Positions 1 to 8,155 of a stretch of DNA of 64,000 nt are shown here, piece after piece. The translations under genes and the position numbers were made by a program. The stretch spans positions 806,001 through 870,000 of the forward strand of contig CAVXRG010000003.1 of assembly GCA_963764195.1 (NCBI GenBank), read 5' to 3'. This DNA comes from JBDSSS01 sp963764195 (GTDB lineage Bacteria; Actinomycetota; Actinomycetes; Actinomycetales; Dermatophilaceae). A model generated the notes under the pieces. It did not search any database. It saw only the letters and a program-made list of their open reading frames with translations, and was not told the origin of the DNA. Every line of letters starts with the position of its first letter. Position 1 is the stretch's first letter.

Positions 1-786
1 GTTGACGACCCCGGTGGCGCCGATGGCCTCGGCCACCGCCCTGCCGAACGTCACGAGGCCGTCGTCGGAGACGGTCCGCCCCGCGATGGCGATGCCGGAG
101 TCGACCTTGTCCCGGCGCCGCGGGACCGCCGCGACGACGTGACCATCGGGTCGCGCGAGGACGTCGATCGAGAACTCTTCCCCCGGGAGGTACTCCTGCA
201 GGATGTAGGACTCGTCGCAGGGTGGCAGGAGCGCGACGTCCGCGGAGTCGTGGACGGTGAAGCCCCGACCGCCCGCACCGCGGCGCGGCTTGGAGATGAG
301 GGGCACGCCGAGCCCGGCCAGGTCGTCCTCGGTCGTCTCCGGTCCCCAGAGCACCGTCCGTGGGACGCGGACCGCTGCCGCGCACCGCTGCATCAGCTCG
401 TACTTGTCGAGGCAGCGCAGCAGGGTGGTGGGCGTCTCGACGAGCGCGCGGATGCCCCGGTCCGCGAACGCGGCTCCAGCCTGCGAGACGGGGAACAGCT
501 CGACGTCGACGGTCGGGATCACGAGGTCCGCGCCGTGGGTGGTGGCGGCCTCGAGCAACGCGGTGACGAACGACGGGTCGTCGCCACGGGGGAGGACCAC
601 GCGCTGGTCGACGGGCACGAGGTAGAGGCCGACGGCGAGCGGGTCCATGTCCGCGGCGATGACCCGGTGGTCGTCGCGCAGGGCCTGGATGAGTGTCACG
701 GCGGCCGCGCCACCGGCGCCGGTGACGAGCACGGTGGGCAGGCCGTCGGGCGTGTACGCGGCCCTCGTGGCGTCGGTCGTGGTCAT
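1..786 (-). CDS. ATP-grasp family protein, 3' end beyond window
   Basis: The frame is open from an ATG at 786 to the window edge (262 codons, C-terminus missing). The N-terminus is a Rossmann-like pre-ATP-grasp fold (VLVTGAGGAAAVTLIQAL, residues 19-36). The ATP-grasp core follows, with LISKPRRGAGGRGF at 163-176 (glycine-rich lid) and LQEYLPGEEFSIDVL at 196-210, as in carbamoyl-phosphate-synthase-like ligases. Such proteins form amide or peptide bonds from a carboxylate using ATP. The substrate cannot be read from the sequence. The start overlaps the stop of the upstream PIG-L gene (ATGA), so the two are probably translated together. The partnership with a deacetylase and the nearby glycosyltransferases suggests modification of a sugar-containing molecule; that is inference. 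Confidence 0.8.
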   Translation of the reverse strand, partial: MTTTDATRAAYTPDGLPTVLVTGAGGAAAVTLIQALRDDHRVIAADMDPLAVGLYLVPVDQRVVLPRGDDPSFVTALLEAATTHGADLVIPTVDVELFPVSQAGAAFADRGIRALVETPTTLLRCLDKYELMQRCAAAVRVPRTVLWGPETTEDDLAGLGVPLISKPRRGAGGRGFTVHDSADVALLPPCDESYILQEYLPGEEFSIDVLARPDGHVVAAVPRRRDKVDSGIAIAGRTVSDDGLVTFGRAVAEAIGATGVVN

Positions 787-1970
787 GGGGTGTCCTTCGG
801 CTCGCTGTACAGCGACACGACGGGGGCGACGGTGCGGGAGCCCGGCGCCGGGTTCGATGTGCGTCGGATGAGGGGGGTCAGGCTGCGGACGATCTCGAAG
901 GCTTCGGCGTATCGGGCGCGCGGGGCGAGGTTGCGGGCCCAGTAGCGTGCGGTGGCGACGATCATCTCCGGCTCGAGGTAGGACCGCTCGCCCTGCGAGG
1001 CGAAGAGCCCGAGCAGGTTGACCTTGCGCACGAGAACGGTGTCGATCGCGACGAACTTGTTGGGGACGAACTCGTTGGTGGCGGAGGGCGACTGGTAGGC
1101 GAAGACCTGGGGGACCCGCCGGCTCGCGCTCATCACGGCGGTGTGCACGGCCCGGTGGTCCTGGTGGTGGTCGCGCGACGAGTGGACGTAGATGATGGTC
1201 GGGTCGACGGCTGCGACGACGGCCTCGATGTCACGGATCGTCTCGATGCCCGAGTCGATCCGGGTGTCGGGCAGGTCACCGAAGAGCAGGCCGGCGCCGA
1301 GCGCGCCGGCGGTGGACGTGGCCTCCGCGAGGCGGGCCTGCACGTCGCCCCCGACGGCGCCCTGGCTCATGGTCAGGATCCACACCGTGTCGCCACGCCG
1401 ACGGTGCTCGAGCAGGGTCCCGGCACAGCCGATCTCGACGTCGTCCGGGTGGGCGCCGATGGCGAGCACCCGCTCGGCCCGTTCGTCGGCCGAGCGCAGG
1501 ATCTGGTCGAGGGTCGTGTTCAGGGCGATCGTGTCGTGCGGGTCGACGAAGTCGTGGATGCCGGCCCTCATGCCGCGCAGCAGCGCGTCGGTCGTCAGCT
1601 CGCTCGAGGCGGCGACGACGAGGAGGCGGGCATGGGGGCTGACGGACTGCAGATCGCGGATGAGGTACTCCGCGTCGGCCTCGGCGAGCAGCTCCGGCGA
1701 CAGGAGCGCGAGGTCGAAGCGGCCGACGTCGTTCGCGACATCGAGAACCGCCTCGGCGGTCGTGAGGTGCCGGGTGAAGCCCAGCCGGTCGAGCGTCCCG
1801 TCCGTCGCGGTCCCGGCCTCGAGGCCGACGACGAGTGCCGCGGGCCCGGCCGGGCCCAGCACCGGGCCGACACCGCTCGGTAGCTGGTCGGCGATCGACG
1901 CGCTGACCGCCTCGTGCCGCGACGGGACGAGGACCGGACGCGGCGGGACGGCGTCGGACCTGCTCTGCAT
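783..1970 (-). CDS. PIG-L family deacetylase with degenerate receiver-like N-terminal domain
   Basis: 395 aa from ATG 1970; GTG 1976 is an alternative, and longer versions read into low-quality Arg/Pro-rich sequence. Residues about 45-165 look like a CheY-type receiver. The phospho-acceptor position reads FDLALLSPELL, with Ser where Asp is expected, so it is probably not phosphorylated. Residues 168-330 are the PIG-L (LmbE-like) Zn-dependent N-acetylglucosaminyl deacetylase fold: AHPDDVE at 173-179 supplies metal ligands and the catalytic Asp, and HSSRDHHQDHRAVH carries the second His site. Family members deacetylate GlcNAc-type substrates (MshB and Mca in mycothiol metabolism, antibiotic pathways). 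Its stop overlaps the start of the ATP-grasp gene. Confidence 0.85.
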   Translation of the reverse strand: MQSRSDAVPPRPVLVPSRHEAVSASIADQLPSGVGPVLGPAGPAALVVGLEAGTATDGTLDRLGFTRHLTTAEAVLDVANDVGRFDLALLSPELLAEADAEYLIRDLQSVSPHARLLVVAASSELTTDALLRGMRAGIHDFVDPHDTIALNTTLDQILRSADERAERVLAIGAHPDDVEIGCAGTLLEHRRRGDTVWILTMSQGAVGGDVQARLAEATSTAGALGAGLLFGDLPDTRIDSGIETIRDIEAVVAAVDPTIIYVHSSRDHHQDHRAVHTAVMSASRRVPQVFAYQSPSATNEFVPNKFVAIDTVLVRKVNLLGLFASQGERSYLEPEMIVATARYWARNLAPRARYAEAFEIVRSLTPLIRRTSNPAPGSRTVAPVVSLYSEPKDTP

Positions 1971-2185
1971 GCTCACCCGCGCCGACCCGGGACGGTGTGG
2001 CGGTCGCTGCCGGCGGGTCGGCCCTGCGCGTGCGGCATGGCGCGGCCGGCCTTGCCTCGAGCTCCCCGAACGATCACGACATGACGGTAGCGCTTTGATG
2101 GCGTTTTCGCCCCATGTATCCCAAATATCCGCCGCTGGTGGGCCCGGTGTCGATCGCCCTCGGAGCATCCGCGTCAGCAGTGGCC

Positions 2186-2191
2186 TAGCGT
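2186..2191 (+). promoter_or_regulatory. -10 hexamer of a leaderless promoter
   Basis: TAGCGT lies 6 nt before ATG 2198, so transcription should start at or next to the start codon. No Shine-Dalgarno sequence precedes this ATG. Confidence 0.5.
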
Positions 2192-2197
2192 GAGCGC

Positions 2198-3112
2198 ATG
2201 CCCGTCGTGTGCCTGCCCGACCCGAATGCCGTCGAGCTCCTCGGAGCCGTCCCCGACGGGGTCGAGGTGGTCGTCTGGGACGGGACCGGACGGAGGCCCG
2301 ACCGGCTCGCGGAGACCGTGTTCTGGGTGCCCCAGGTCGAGGACTCCGAGAACCTCGAGATGAAGTTCGCGGCGATGCCCGACCTGCGGGTCGTCCAGCT
2401 GACCAGCGCCGGGGTGGAGGACATCGTCGGACACGTCCCCGACGGCGTCACGCTCTGCGACGCCGGCGGGGTGCACGGCAGCTCGGTGGCAGAGCTGGTG
2501 CTCGCGATGATCCTGGCCTCGCAGCGGCGGCTCCCTCATTTCCTCGACGCCCAACGGGAGTCCCGGTGGGAGCTCGTCGAGGCCGAGGACCTGCGCGACA
2601 AGCGGGTGCTCGTCGTCGGGGCCGGTGACCTCGGGCAGCAGACCGCACGCCGGCTGCGGGCGTTCGACGCGGTCCCGGTGCTCGTCGCGCACTCGGCACG
2701 CGAGGGGATCCATGCGACCGACGAGCTCCCTGACCTGCTGCCCGATGCGGACATCGTCGTGCTGACCCTTCCGCTGACCCCGCAGACGTCAGGCCTCGTC
2801 GACGCCGGGTTCCTCTCCCGGATGCCCGACGGCGCGATGCTCGTCAACGTGTCCCGCGGCCGCATCGTCGACACGGCGGCCCTGGTGCGCGAGGTCGAGT
2901 CGGGTCGACTTCGCGCTGGGCTCGACGTCGTCGACCCCGAGCCGCTGCCGTCCGACCACCCGCTCTGGAGCGCCGAGGGCGTCATCATCACCCCGCACGC
3001 GGCCGGGCACATCGCGGCAGCCGGTCCGCGCGCCTTCGCCCTCGTCGCGAGGCAGCTGCAGCGGTTCGTCGACGGGGACGAGCTCGAGAACGTCGTCGAC
3101 GGCGACTACTGA
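2198..3112 (+). CDS. D-isomer-specific 2-hydroxyacid dehydrogenase
   Basis: 304 aa, cytosolic NAD(P)-dependent oxidoreductase of the phosphoglycerate/glyoxylate reductase superfamily. The nucleotide-binding motif is VLVVGAGDLGQQTARRL (about residue 137). Substrate and catalytic motifs are NVSRGRIVD (Arg), LDVVDPEPLP (Glu) and ITPHAAG (His). It is shorter than SerA and lacks the ACT regulatory domain, so it is not a standard serine-pathway enzyme; substrate unknown. It is monocistronic, divergent from the PIG-L gene and convergent with the glycosyltransferase at 3155. Confidence 0.85.
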   Translation: MPVVCLPDPNAVELLGAVPDGVEVVVWDGTGRRPDRLAETVFWVPQVEDSENLEMKFAAMPDLRVVQLTSAGVEDIVGHVPDGVTLCDAGGVHGSSVAELVLAMILASQRRLPHFLDAQRESRWELVEAEDLRDKRVLVVGAGDLGQQTARRLRAFDAVPVLVAHSAREGIHATDELPDLLPDADIVVLTLPLTPQTSGLVDAGFLSRMPDGAMLVNVSRGRIVDTAALVREVESGRLRAGLDVVDPEPLPSDHPLWSAEGVIITPHAAGHIAAAGPRAFALVARQLQRFVDGDELENVVDGDY

Positions 3113-3115
3113 CTC

Positions 3116-3146
3116 GCTGCCGGGCAGCCGTCCTGGGCTCGCCAGG
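3116..3146. terminator. Two small hairpins between convergent genes
   Basis: GCTGC-CGG-GCAGC (3116-3128) and CCTGG-GCTCG-CCAGG (3132-3146) lie just after the dehydrogenase stop and before the stop of the convergent glycosyltransferase. The stems are only 5 bp with no U-tract, so terminator function is tentative. Confidence 0.3.
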
Positions 3147-3154
3147 TGTGGGTG

Positions 3155-4168
3155 CTAGGCGTAGGCCGTGAAGTTCGGCCCCAGGGCATCGAGCCACGCG
3201 ACGGGATGGGTGGCGACGGTCGCCGATCCGGGGCGCGTGAAGGCCGTCGTCACGGCGGCGTCGAGGGCCGTGGCGGTGCGTGCGGGGGTGTAGCGCTCGA
3301 GCACCCACTCCCGGTTGGCGGCCCGCACGGCCTCGAGGTCGCCGGCTCGCTGGACGAGGTCCACCACCCTGTCGCGGAGCAGCAGGGGGCGCTGCTCGGG
3401 GACCTGCCACGCCCCGGGCGCGTCGAACAGCTCGTGGCCACCGCCGCCGTCGTAGCCCACCACGAGGCACCCGGCGGCCAGCGCCTCGGCGACGGGCAGC
3501 CCGAAGCTCTCGCTGTGACCCAGCGCGACGAAGACCGTCGAGGCGCCCAGGGTCTCGGCCACGGCGGCGCGCGGCGCGTCGACGAGCTCGACGAGCTCCA
3601 CCCCGGCGAGGCGGACGTCCTCGTCCAGCAGCCGACGCAGCAGCGACGCCTCCCGGGGGCGCTTGCGCGGGAACCAGCTCACCCGTGGGCGCTCGGCGGG
3701 CCGCCGGGTGAAGAGGTCCCCGTCGACGTGGTTGGGCACGAGGGCGACGTCGAGGTCGGGCAGCACGGCAGCGAGCACGTCCCGGCTCTCCCGGCCGACC
3801 GCCCACACGCCCGGGGGCCGGTGCCAGCCGGGGAAGTCGCGACCGGCGGGGCCTGCGGCATACGTGTAGAAGTGGTTCTGGTTGAAGATGACGGCGCGAG
3901 CGCCCGGCGCCGGGTCGAGACCGTGGACCGTGGGCGTCTCGGGCAGCACGAGCAGGTCATCGGCGCCGATCGGCGTCGTCGCCCCGGAGAGCACCGGGAC
4001 GTCGGCGTCGATCCAGCCGGGACGGCGGTCGGGGTCCGGTAGCCAGAGCCACGCCTCGGTGGCCGCGGCACGCAACAGCCGGACGTGCTGGGTGAGCACG
4101 TGGACCCCGCCACTGTGCCGGGCCGTCGCGAACCCCGCGTAGACGACCCGGCCCCGCCGCGGCGTCAC
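3155..4168 (-). CDS. Glycosyltransferase, GT4-like (GT-B fold)
   Basis: 337 aa if started at GTG 4168, which overlaps the upstream stop as GTGA; the longer open frame would add 30 Arg/Pro-rich residues and is less likely. The C-terminal half has GT-B features: ALGHSESFGLPVAEALAAGC matches the E-x7-E nucleotide-sugar motif of GT4 enzymes, followed by a glycine-rich VGYDGGGGHELF. The N-terminal acceptor half contains GGVHVLTQHVRLL. Donor and acceptor are not predictable. It is coupled to the GT2 gene upstream, so the two probably act successively on one polysaccharide or glycoconjugate. Confidence 0.8.
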   Translation of the reverse strand: MTPRRGRVVYAGFATARHSGGVHVLTQHVRLLRAAATEAWLWLPDPDRRPGWIDADVPVLSGATTPIGADDLLVLPETPTVHGLDPAPGARAVIFNQNHFYTYAAGPAGRDFPGWHRPPGVWAVGRESRDVLAAVLPDLDVALVPNHVDGDLFTRRPAERPRVSWFPRKRPREASLLRRLLDEDVRLAGVELVELVDAPRAAVAETLGASTVFVALGHSESFGLPVAEALAAGCLVVGYDGGGGHELFDAPGAWQVPEQRPLLLRDRVVDLVQRAGDLEAVRAANREWVLERYTPARTATALDAAVTTAFTRPGSATVATHPVAWLDALGPNFTAYA

Positions 4169-4974
4169 CACCGGTCCGGATCGAGGTACCACGACTCGCC
4201 GCTGCCGGTGTTGTGGGGCGGGAAGGACCCCGGCCCCAGACCGACGCGCGCACGCCACCCGTCACCCCACTTCGCGGCGAGACCGTCGAGGATCTCGGCG
4301 CGGTTGGCCTCGGAGCTCTGGCCGAGACGGTTCATCGTGGCCCGCCGCAGGTGTGAGACGTAGGCGCCCTCGGTCACGACGCACCGCAGGCCGGCATCCC
4401 GCACGCGCAGGGCGAGGTCGATGTCCGATCCGTAGCCGTGCCGCGGGAAGGCGACGGTGTCGAGGCTCCCCAGGCCCACGATCCGGGCGGCTGAGAAGGC
4501 GATCGCGGTGCCGTCGCAGAAGGGCACGTCGCGCAGGGTGGGCTGCGGGACGTAATCGGCTGCGGTGTCAGGGATCTCGCGGGCACGCTGGTGCAGCCAG
4601 AAGTCGTCGTAGCACGCGGAGATGATGGCGATGTCGGGGTCGGTCGCGAACGGGGCGACGAGACCGACGAGGAAGCCGGGGGAGAGGCGGGTGTCGTTGT
4701 TGAGGACGGCGCAGATCTCGAAACCCTCCACCACCGCCGTCTCGAGGGCCCAGTTCGCGCTGCCTATCCAGCGCAGGTTCTGCCCCGGACGGTGCACCGA
4801 GACGCGGGGGAGCGCGGCGGGCACGACATAGTCCCCGGCGTTGTCGACGACGACGATCCGCACGTGAGGGGACTCGTCGGTGCGGTCGCGAGCCAGGTCG
4901 GCGAGCACCCTGTCCGTCAGCTCCGGGGCCCCGTGGGCCGGGATGACGACGAGGGCCGACGGGTCCTCAGACAT
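4165..4974 (-). CDS. Glycosyltransferase family 2
   Basis: 269 aa, GT-A fold. It begins with VVIPAHGAPELTDRVLADL, typical of the nucleotide-binding N-terminus. It has VVVDNAGD, then AVLNNDTRLSPGFL (the metal-binding acidic motif of rhamnosyl/galactosyl-type GT2 enzymes), and HGYGSDIDLALRVRDAGLR for the acceptor-side ED-like motif. No membrane segments are visible. The stop overlaps the GTG of the following glycosyltransferase. The start region carries a 10-bp tandem duplication (4970-4989) that creates a second ATG at 4984 opening only a five-codon frame overlapping this start. Confidence 0.85.
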   Translation of the reverse strand: MSEDPSALVVIPAHGAPELTDRVLADLARDRTDESPHVRIVVVDNAGDYVVPAALPRVSVHRPGQNLRWIGSANWALETAVVEGFEICAVLNNDTRLSPGFLVGLVAPFATDPDIAIISACYDDFWLHQRAREIPDTAADYVPQPTLRDVPFCDGTAIAFSAARIVGLGSLDTVAFPRHGYGSDIDLALRVRDAGLRCVVTEGAYVSHLRRATMNRLGQSSEANRAEILDGLAAKWGDGWRARVGLGPGSFPPHNTGSGESWYLDPDRW

Positions 4975-5180
4975 GCTCAGACATGCTCAGACACCGTGAT
5001 CTCCTCCACGGACACCGACCACGGCACCGCCGCGGCTCCCACAGGACCCGCTGAGCCTGTCACGCGGTGCGGGGGCGGTCCACCCCGGTGTGCGCAGCCC
5101 CTCCCGACGCGTCGGTGAGAGCACGGTCCTCGCCGGTCCCACCCCTCGGCCGCGGGTCCGGAGGCCGGACACGGTGGCGT

Positions 5181-5186
5181 TACACT
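5181..5186 (+). promoter_or_regulatory. -10 element of the pyr operon promoter
   Basis: TACACT 5181-5186 places the transcription start near 5193, just before the PyrR-binding RNA element. No convincing -35 hexamer is visible. Confidence 0.5.
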
Positions 5187-5194
5187 CGGCCGCG

Positions 5195-5247
5195 GAAGAC
5201 ATCCTTTAACCACCGTCCTGTGAGGCGGGGAAGGAGGTCCAGCGGCT
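5195..5247 (+). promoter_or_regulatory. PyrR-binding RNA element in the pyr leader, overlapping the ribosome-binding site
   Basis: The leader contains CGTCCTGTGAGGCGG (5214-5228), which fits the PyrR anti-antiterminator loop consensus (UCCNGNGAGG), followed by the strong SD AAGGAGGT (5231-5238). The preceding ACATCCTTTAA (5199-5209) contains a CCTTT that can pair with the purine-rich SD. No terminator hairpin follows. In Mycobacterium PyrR represses by binding such a site and hiding the SD, so translational repression by PyrR-UMP is the likely mode here. Known family, read by eye; pairing not computed. Confidence 0.8.
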
Positions 5248-5838
5248 GTGACCTGCCCTGACCTGAGCGTGCCCACCCCCAGCTCGAGCACCCCCGACGG
5301 CGCTCGCGACGTCATGAGTGCCGCCGACATCTCCCGGGCGCTGCGGCGCATCGGTCACGAGATCCTCGAACGCAACAAGGGCAGCGAGGGGCTCCTGCTC
5401 CTCGGCATCCCCTCCCGAGGCGTCCCGCTCGCGCGACGCCTCGCCGCTGCCATCACCGACGTCGAGGGGGACGACATCCCCGTCGGCGAGCTCGACATCA
5501 CCTTGCACCGCGACGACCTGCGCCGCCACCCGGTCCGGGCCGCCCACCGCTCACGGATCCCCGACGAGGGGATCGACGACAAGGTCGTCGTCCTCGTCGA
5601 CGACGTCCTCTACTCGGGGCGCACGATCCGGGCCGCCCTCGACGCGCTCTCCGAGCTCGGCCGGCCACGCGCCGTCCGGCTCGCCGTGCTCGTCGACCGC
5701 GGCCACCGCGAGCTGCCGATCCGGGCCGACCACGTCGGCAAGAACCTGCCCACCTCCCGCGACGAGCGGGTCCACGTGCGCGTCGCCGAGCTCGACGGCG
5801 CCGACGTCGTCCGCATCAGCGGGGGTGACGGTCGATGA
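5248..5838 (+). CDS. pyrR: Bifunctional pyr regulator / uracil phosphoribosyltransferase PyrR
   Basis: 196 aa from GTG 5248, chosen because AAGGAGGT sits 9 nt upstream. The first 20 residues are an extension relative to the usual ~180 aa protein; an internal ATG at codon 23 is the alternative. The PRPP-binding motif is VVVLVDDVLYSGRT (about 110-123), and GIPSRGVPLARRL matches the PyrR N-terminal phosphoribosyltransferase segment. PyrR senses UMP/UTP and binds pyr mRNA; it also converts uracil plus PRPP to UMP weakly. First gene of the pyr operon, overlapping pyrB by ATGA. Confidence 0.95.
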   Translation: MTCPDLSVPTPSSSTPDGARDVMSAADISRALRRIGHEILERNKGSEGLLLLGIPSRGVPLARRLAAAITDVEGDDIPVGELDITLHRDDLRRHPVRAAHRSRIPDEGIDDKVVVLVDDVLYSGRTIRAALDALSELGRPRAVRLAVLVDRGHRELPIRADHVGKNLPTSRDERVHVRVAELDGADVVRISGGDGR

Positions 5839-6845
5839 CCAGGCACCTGCTCTCTGCTGCCGACCTCAGCCGCGACGAGGTCGAGGACATCCTCGAGACC
5901 GCCGCGTCGATGCACGACCTGCAGCGCCGCGAGGTCAAGAAGGTCCCCACCCTGCGCGGGCGGACCGTCATCAACTTCTTCTTCGAGGACTCCACCCGCA
6001 CCCGCAGCTCCTTCGAGATCGCGGGCAAGTGGATGTCGGCCGACACGATCAACCTCTCGGCCAAGGGCAGCTCGACCTCCAAGGGCGAGAGCCTGCGCGA
6101 CACGGCCATGACGATCGACGCGATGGCCGTCGACGCCCTCGTCATCCGGCACAGCGCCTCCGGCGCCTGCCAGCAGGTCGCGCAGTGGGTCCGGGCCAGC
6201 GTCATCAACGCGGGCGACGGCACCCACGAGCACCCCACCCAGGCCCTGCTCGACGCCTACACGCTGCGCACCCGCGTCGGCGACCTCGACGGCAAGCACG
6301 TCGTCATCGTCGGAGATCTCACCCACTCCCGCGTCTTCCGGAGCAACGTCATCACCCTGCGCACCCTCGGTGCCAAGGTGACCGTCGTCGCCCCACCGAC
6401 GTTGATGCCCAGCGGGATCGGCCCCTGGAGCCGGTCCGACGGGTTCTCCACCGGCTGGGACCTCGATGCCGTCCTCGAGGGCGACGAGCCGGTCGACGCG
6501 ATCATGATGCTGCGCGTCCAGCAGGAGCGGATGAGCGGCGGGTTCTTCCCCACGGCCCGTGAGTACACCGTCGGCTACGGCCTGACCAAGGACCGGCTCG
6601 ACGGCCTCGTCAGCCGTAACAAGGAGGTGCTCGTGCTGCACCCCGGCCCGATGAACCGCGGCCTCGAGATCGCTGCCGACGCGGCCGACGCACCCCAGTC
6701 CGTCGTGCTCGACCAGGTCTCCGCCGGCGTCGCGGTCCGGATGGCCGTGCTCTACCACCTGCTCGCCGGCGACGACACCGCCGACGCGGACCGCACCACC
6801 GACGCCACCGACGCCACCGACACCAGCGGGGAGCTGCCCTCATGA
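5835..6845 (+). CDS. pyrB: Aspartate carbamoyltransferase catalytic subunit
   Basis: 336 aa; catalyses carbamoyl phosphate plus aspartate to carbamoyl aspartate. The carbamoyl-phosphate-binding motif FFFEDSTRTRSSFE (residues about 50-63), HPTQALLDAYT (about 134-144) and HPGPMNRG near residue 270 are all intact. No pyrI-like regulatory gene is present, so allosteric control through PyrI is not expected. The C-terminal tail is low complexity (repeated Asp-Ala-Thr) from a short GACGCCACC repeat and is probably dispensable. ATGA overlaps at both ends couple it to pyrR and pyrC. Confidence 0.97.
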   Translation: MTRHLLSAADLSRDEVEDILETAASMHDLQRREVKKVPTLRGRTVINFFFEDSTRTRSSFEIAGKWMSADTINLSAKGSSTSKGESLRDTAMTIDAMAVDALVIRHSASGACQQVAQWVRASVINAGDGTHEHPTQALLDAYTLRTRVGDLDGKHVVIVGDLTHSRVFRSNVITLRTLGAKVTVVAPPTLMPSGIGPWSRSDGFSTGWDLDAVLEGDEPVDAIMMLRVQQERMSGGFFPTAREYTVGYGLTKDRLDGLVSRNKEVLVLHPGPMNRGLEIAADAADAPQSVVLDQVSAGVAVRMAVLYHLLAGDDTADADRTTDATDATDTSGELPS

Positions 6846-8155
6846 CCCGACTGCTGATCACGGGCGCCCGCCTGCTCGGCGCCGACGCGGCCGACCTCCT
6901 CGTCGAGGACGGGGTCATCCGCGAGATCGGCTCGCTCGCCGGGACGGCCGCCGACCAGACGGTCGACGCCGACGGTCTGGTGGCCCTGCCCGGCCTCGTG
7001 GACCTGCACGTCCACCTGCGTGAGCCGGGTCGGGAGGACGCCGAGACCGTCGCCACCGGCTCCGCCGCTGCGGCCGCCGGCGGCTTCACGGCCGTCTTCG
7101 CGATGGCCAACACGAGCCCGGTCACCGACACCGCCGAGGCCGCCGAGCGGATCCTCGACCTCGGTGTGCGCTGCGGGCTGACCGACGTCGTCCCGGTCGG
7201 TGCCGTCACCAAGGCCCTGGCCGGCGCCGAGCTCGCCGAGCTCGGCCTGATGGCCCGCTCGCGGGCCAGGGTGCGGGTCTTCTCCGACGACGGCCACTGC
7301 ATCCACGACGCGCGCATCATGCGCCGGGCCCTGGAATACATCAAGACCGTCGGCGGCGTCATCTCCCAACACTCCCAGGACCCCCGGCTCGCCGACTCCT
7401 CCGCCTGCTGCCACGAGGGCGAGCTCTCCGGGCGGCTCGGGCTGCCCGGCTGGCCGGGCATCGCCGAGGAGTCCATCGTGGCCCGCGACGTCATGCTCGC
7501 GCGGCACACCGGCTCCCGGGTCCACGTCGCGCACGTCTCGACGGCCGGCACCGTCGAGGTCCTGCGCTGGGCCAAGGCGCTGGGCATCGACGTCACGGCC
7601 GAGGTGACGCCGCACCACCTCGCGCTCACCACCGACCTGCTTGCCGGCTACGACCCCGTCTACAAGGTCAACCCGCCGCTGCGCCCCGCGGAGGACGTCG
7701 AGGCCCTGCGCGCCGCGCTCGTCGACGGCACCATCGACGCCGTCGCGACCGACCACGCGCCCCACGCCCGGCACGACAAGGAGCACGCCTTCCCCGACGC
7801 TGCCTTCGGCATGCTCGGACTCGAGACGGCCCTGTCCGTCGTCAGCGACCTGCTCGTCGGCAGCGGCCGCCTCGGCTGGGCCGACGTCGCCCGCGTCATG
7901 TCGAGCAACCCGGCGCGCATCGGCCGGCTCACCTCGCAGGGCCAGCCCCTCGAGGTGGGCGCCCCGGCCAACATCACCCTCGTCGACCCCGACCGCGAGG
8001 TCACCGTCGACGCGGCGGCGAGCCTCAGCCGGAGCCGCAACAACCCGTGGCACGGACGCACCTTGCGAGGAGCGGTCGTCACGACCGTGCTCCGGGGCCA
8101 GATCACCCACACGACCGAACGAGAGCTGACGACCGTGACGGAGACGCACCAGTGA
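6842..8155 (+). CDS. pyrC: Dihydroorotase, class I
   Basis: 437 aa amidohydrolase that cyclises carbamoyl aspartate to dihydroorotate. The metal motif is DLHVHLREPG (about residues 54-63), with HVAHVSTAGTVE for further ligands and TDHAPHARHDKEHAF containing the catalytic Asp. The length and the HVHLREPG form fit the class I (Gram-positive type) enzyme. It starts within the pyrB stop and its own stop overlaps the GTG of carA. Confidence 0.97.
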   Translation: MTRLLITGARLLGADAADLLVEDGVIREIGSLAGTAADQTVDADGLVALPGLVDLHVHLREPGREDAETVATGSAAAAAGGFTAVFAMANTSPVTDTAEAAERILDLGVRCGLTDVVPVGAVTKALAGAELAELGLMARSRARVRVFSDDGHCIHDARIMRRALEYIKTVGGVISQHSQDPRLADSSACCHEGELSGRLGLPGWPGIAEESIVARDVMLARHTGSRVHVAHVSTAGTVEVLRWAKALGIDVTAEVTPHHLALTTDLLAGYDPVYKVNPPLRPAEDVEALRAALVDGTIDAVATDHAPHARHDKEHAFPDAAFGMLGLETALSVVSDLLVGSGRLGWADVARVMSSNPARIGRLTSQGQPLEVGAPANITLVDPDREVTVDAAASLSRSRNNPWHGRTLRGAVVTTVLRGQITHTTERELTTVTETHQ

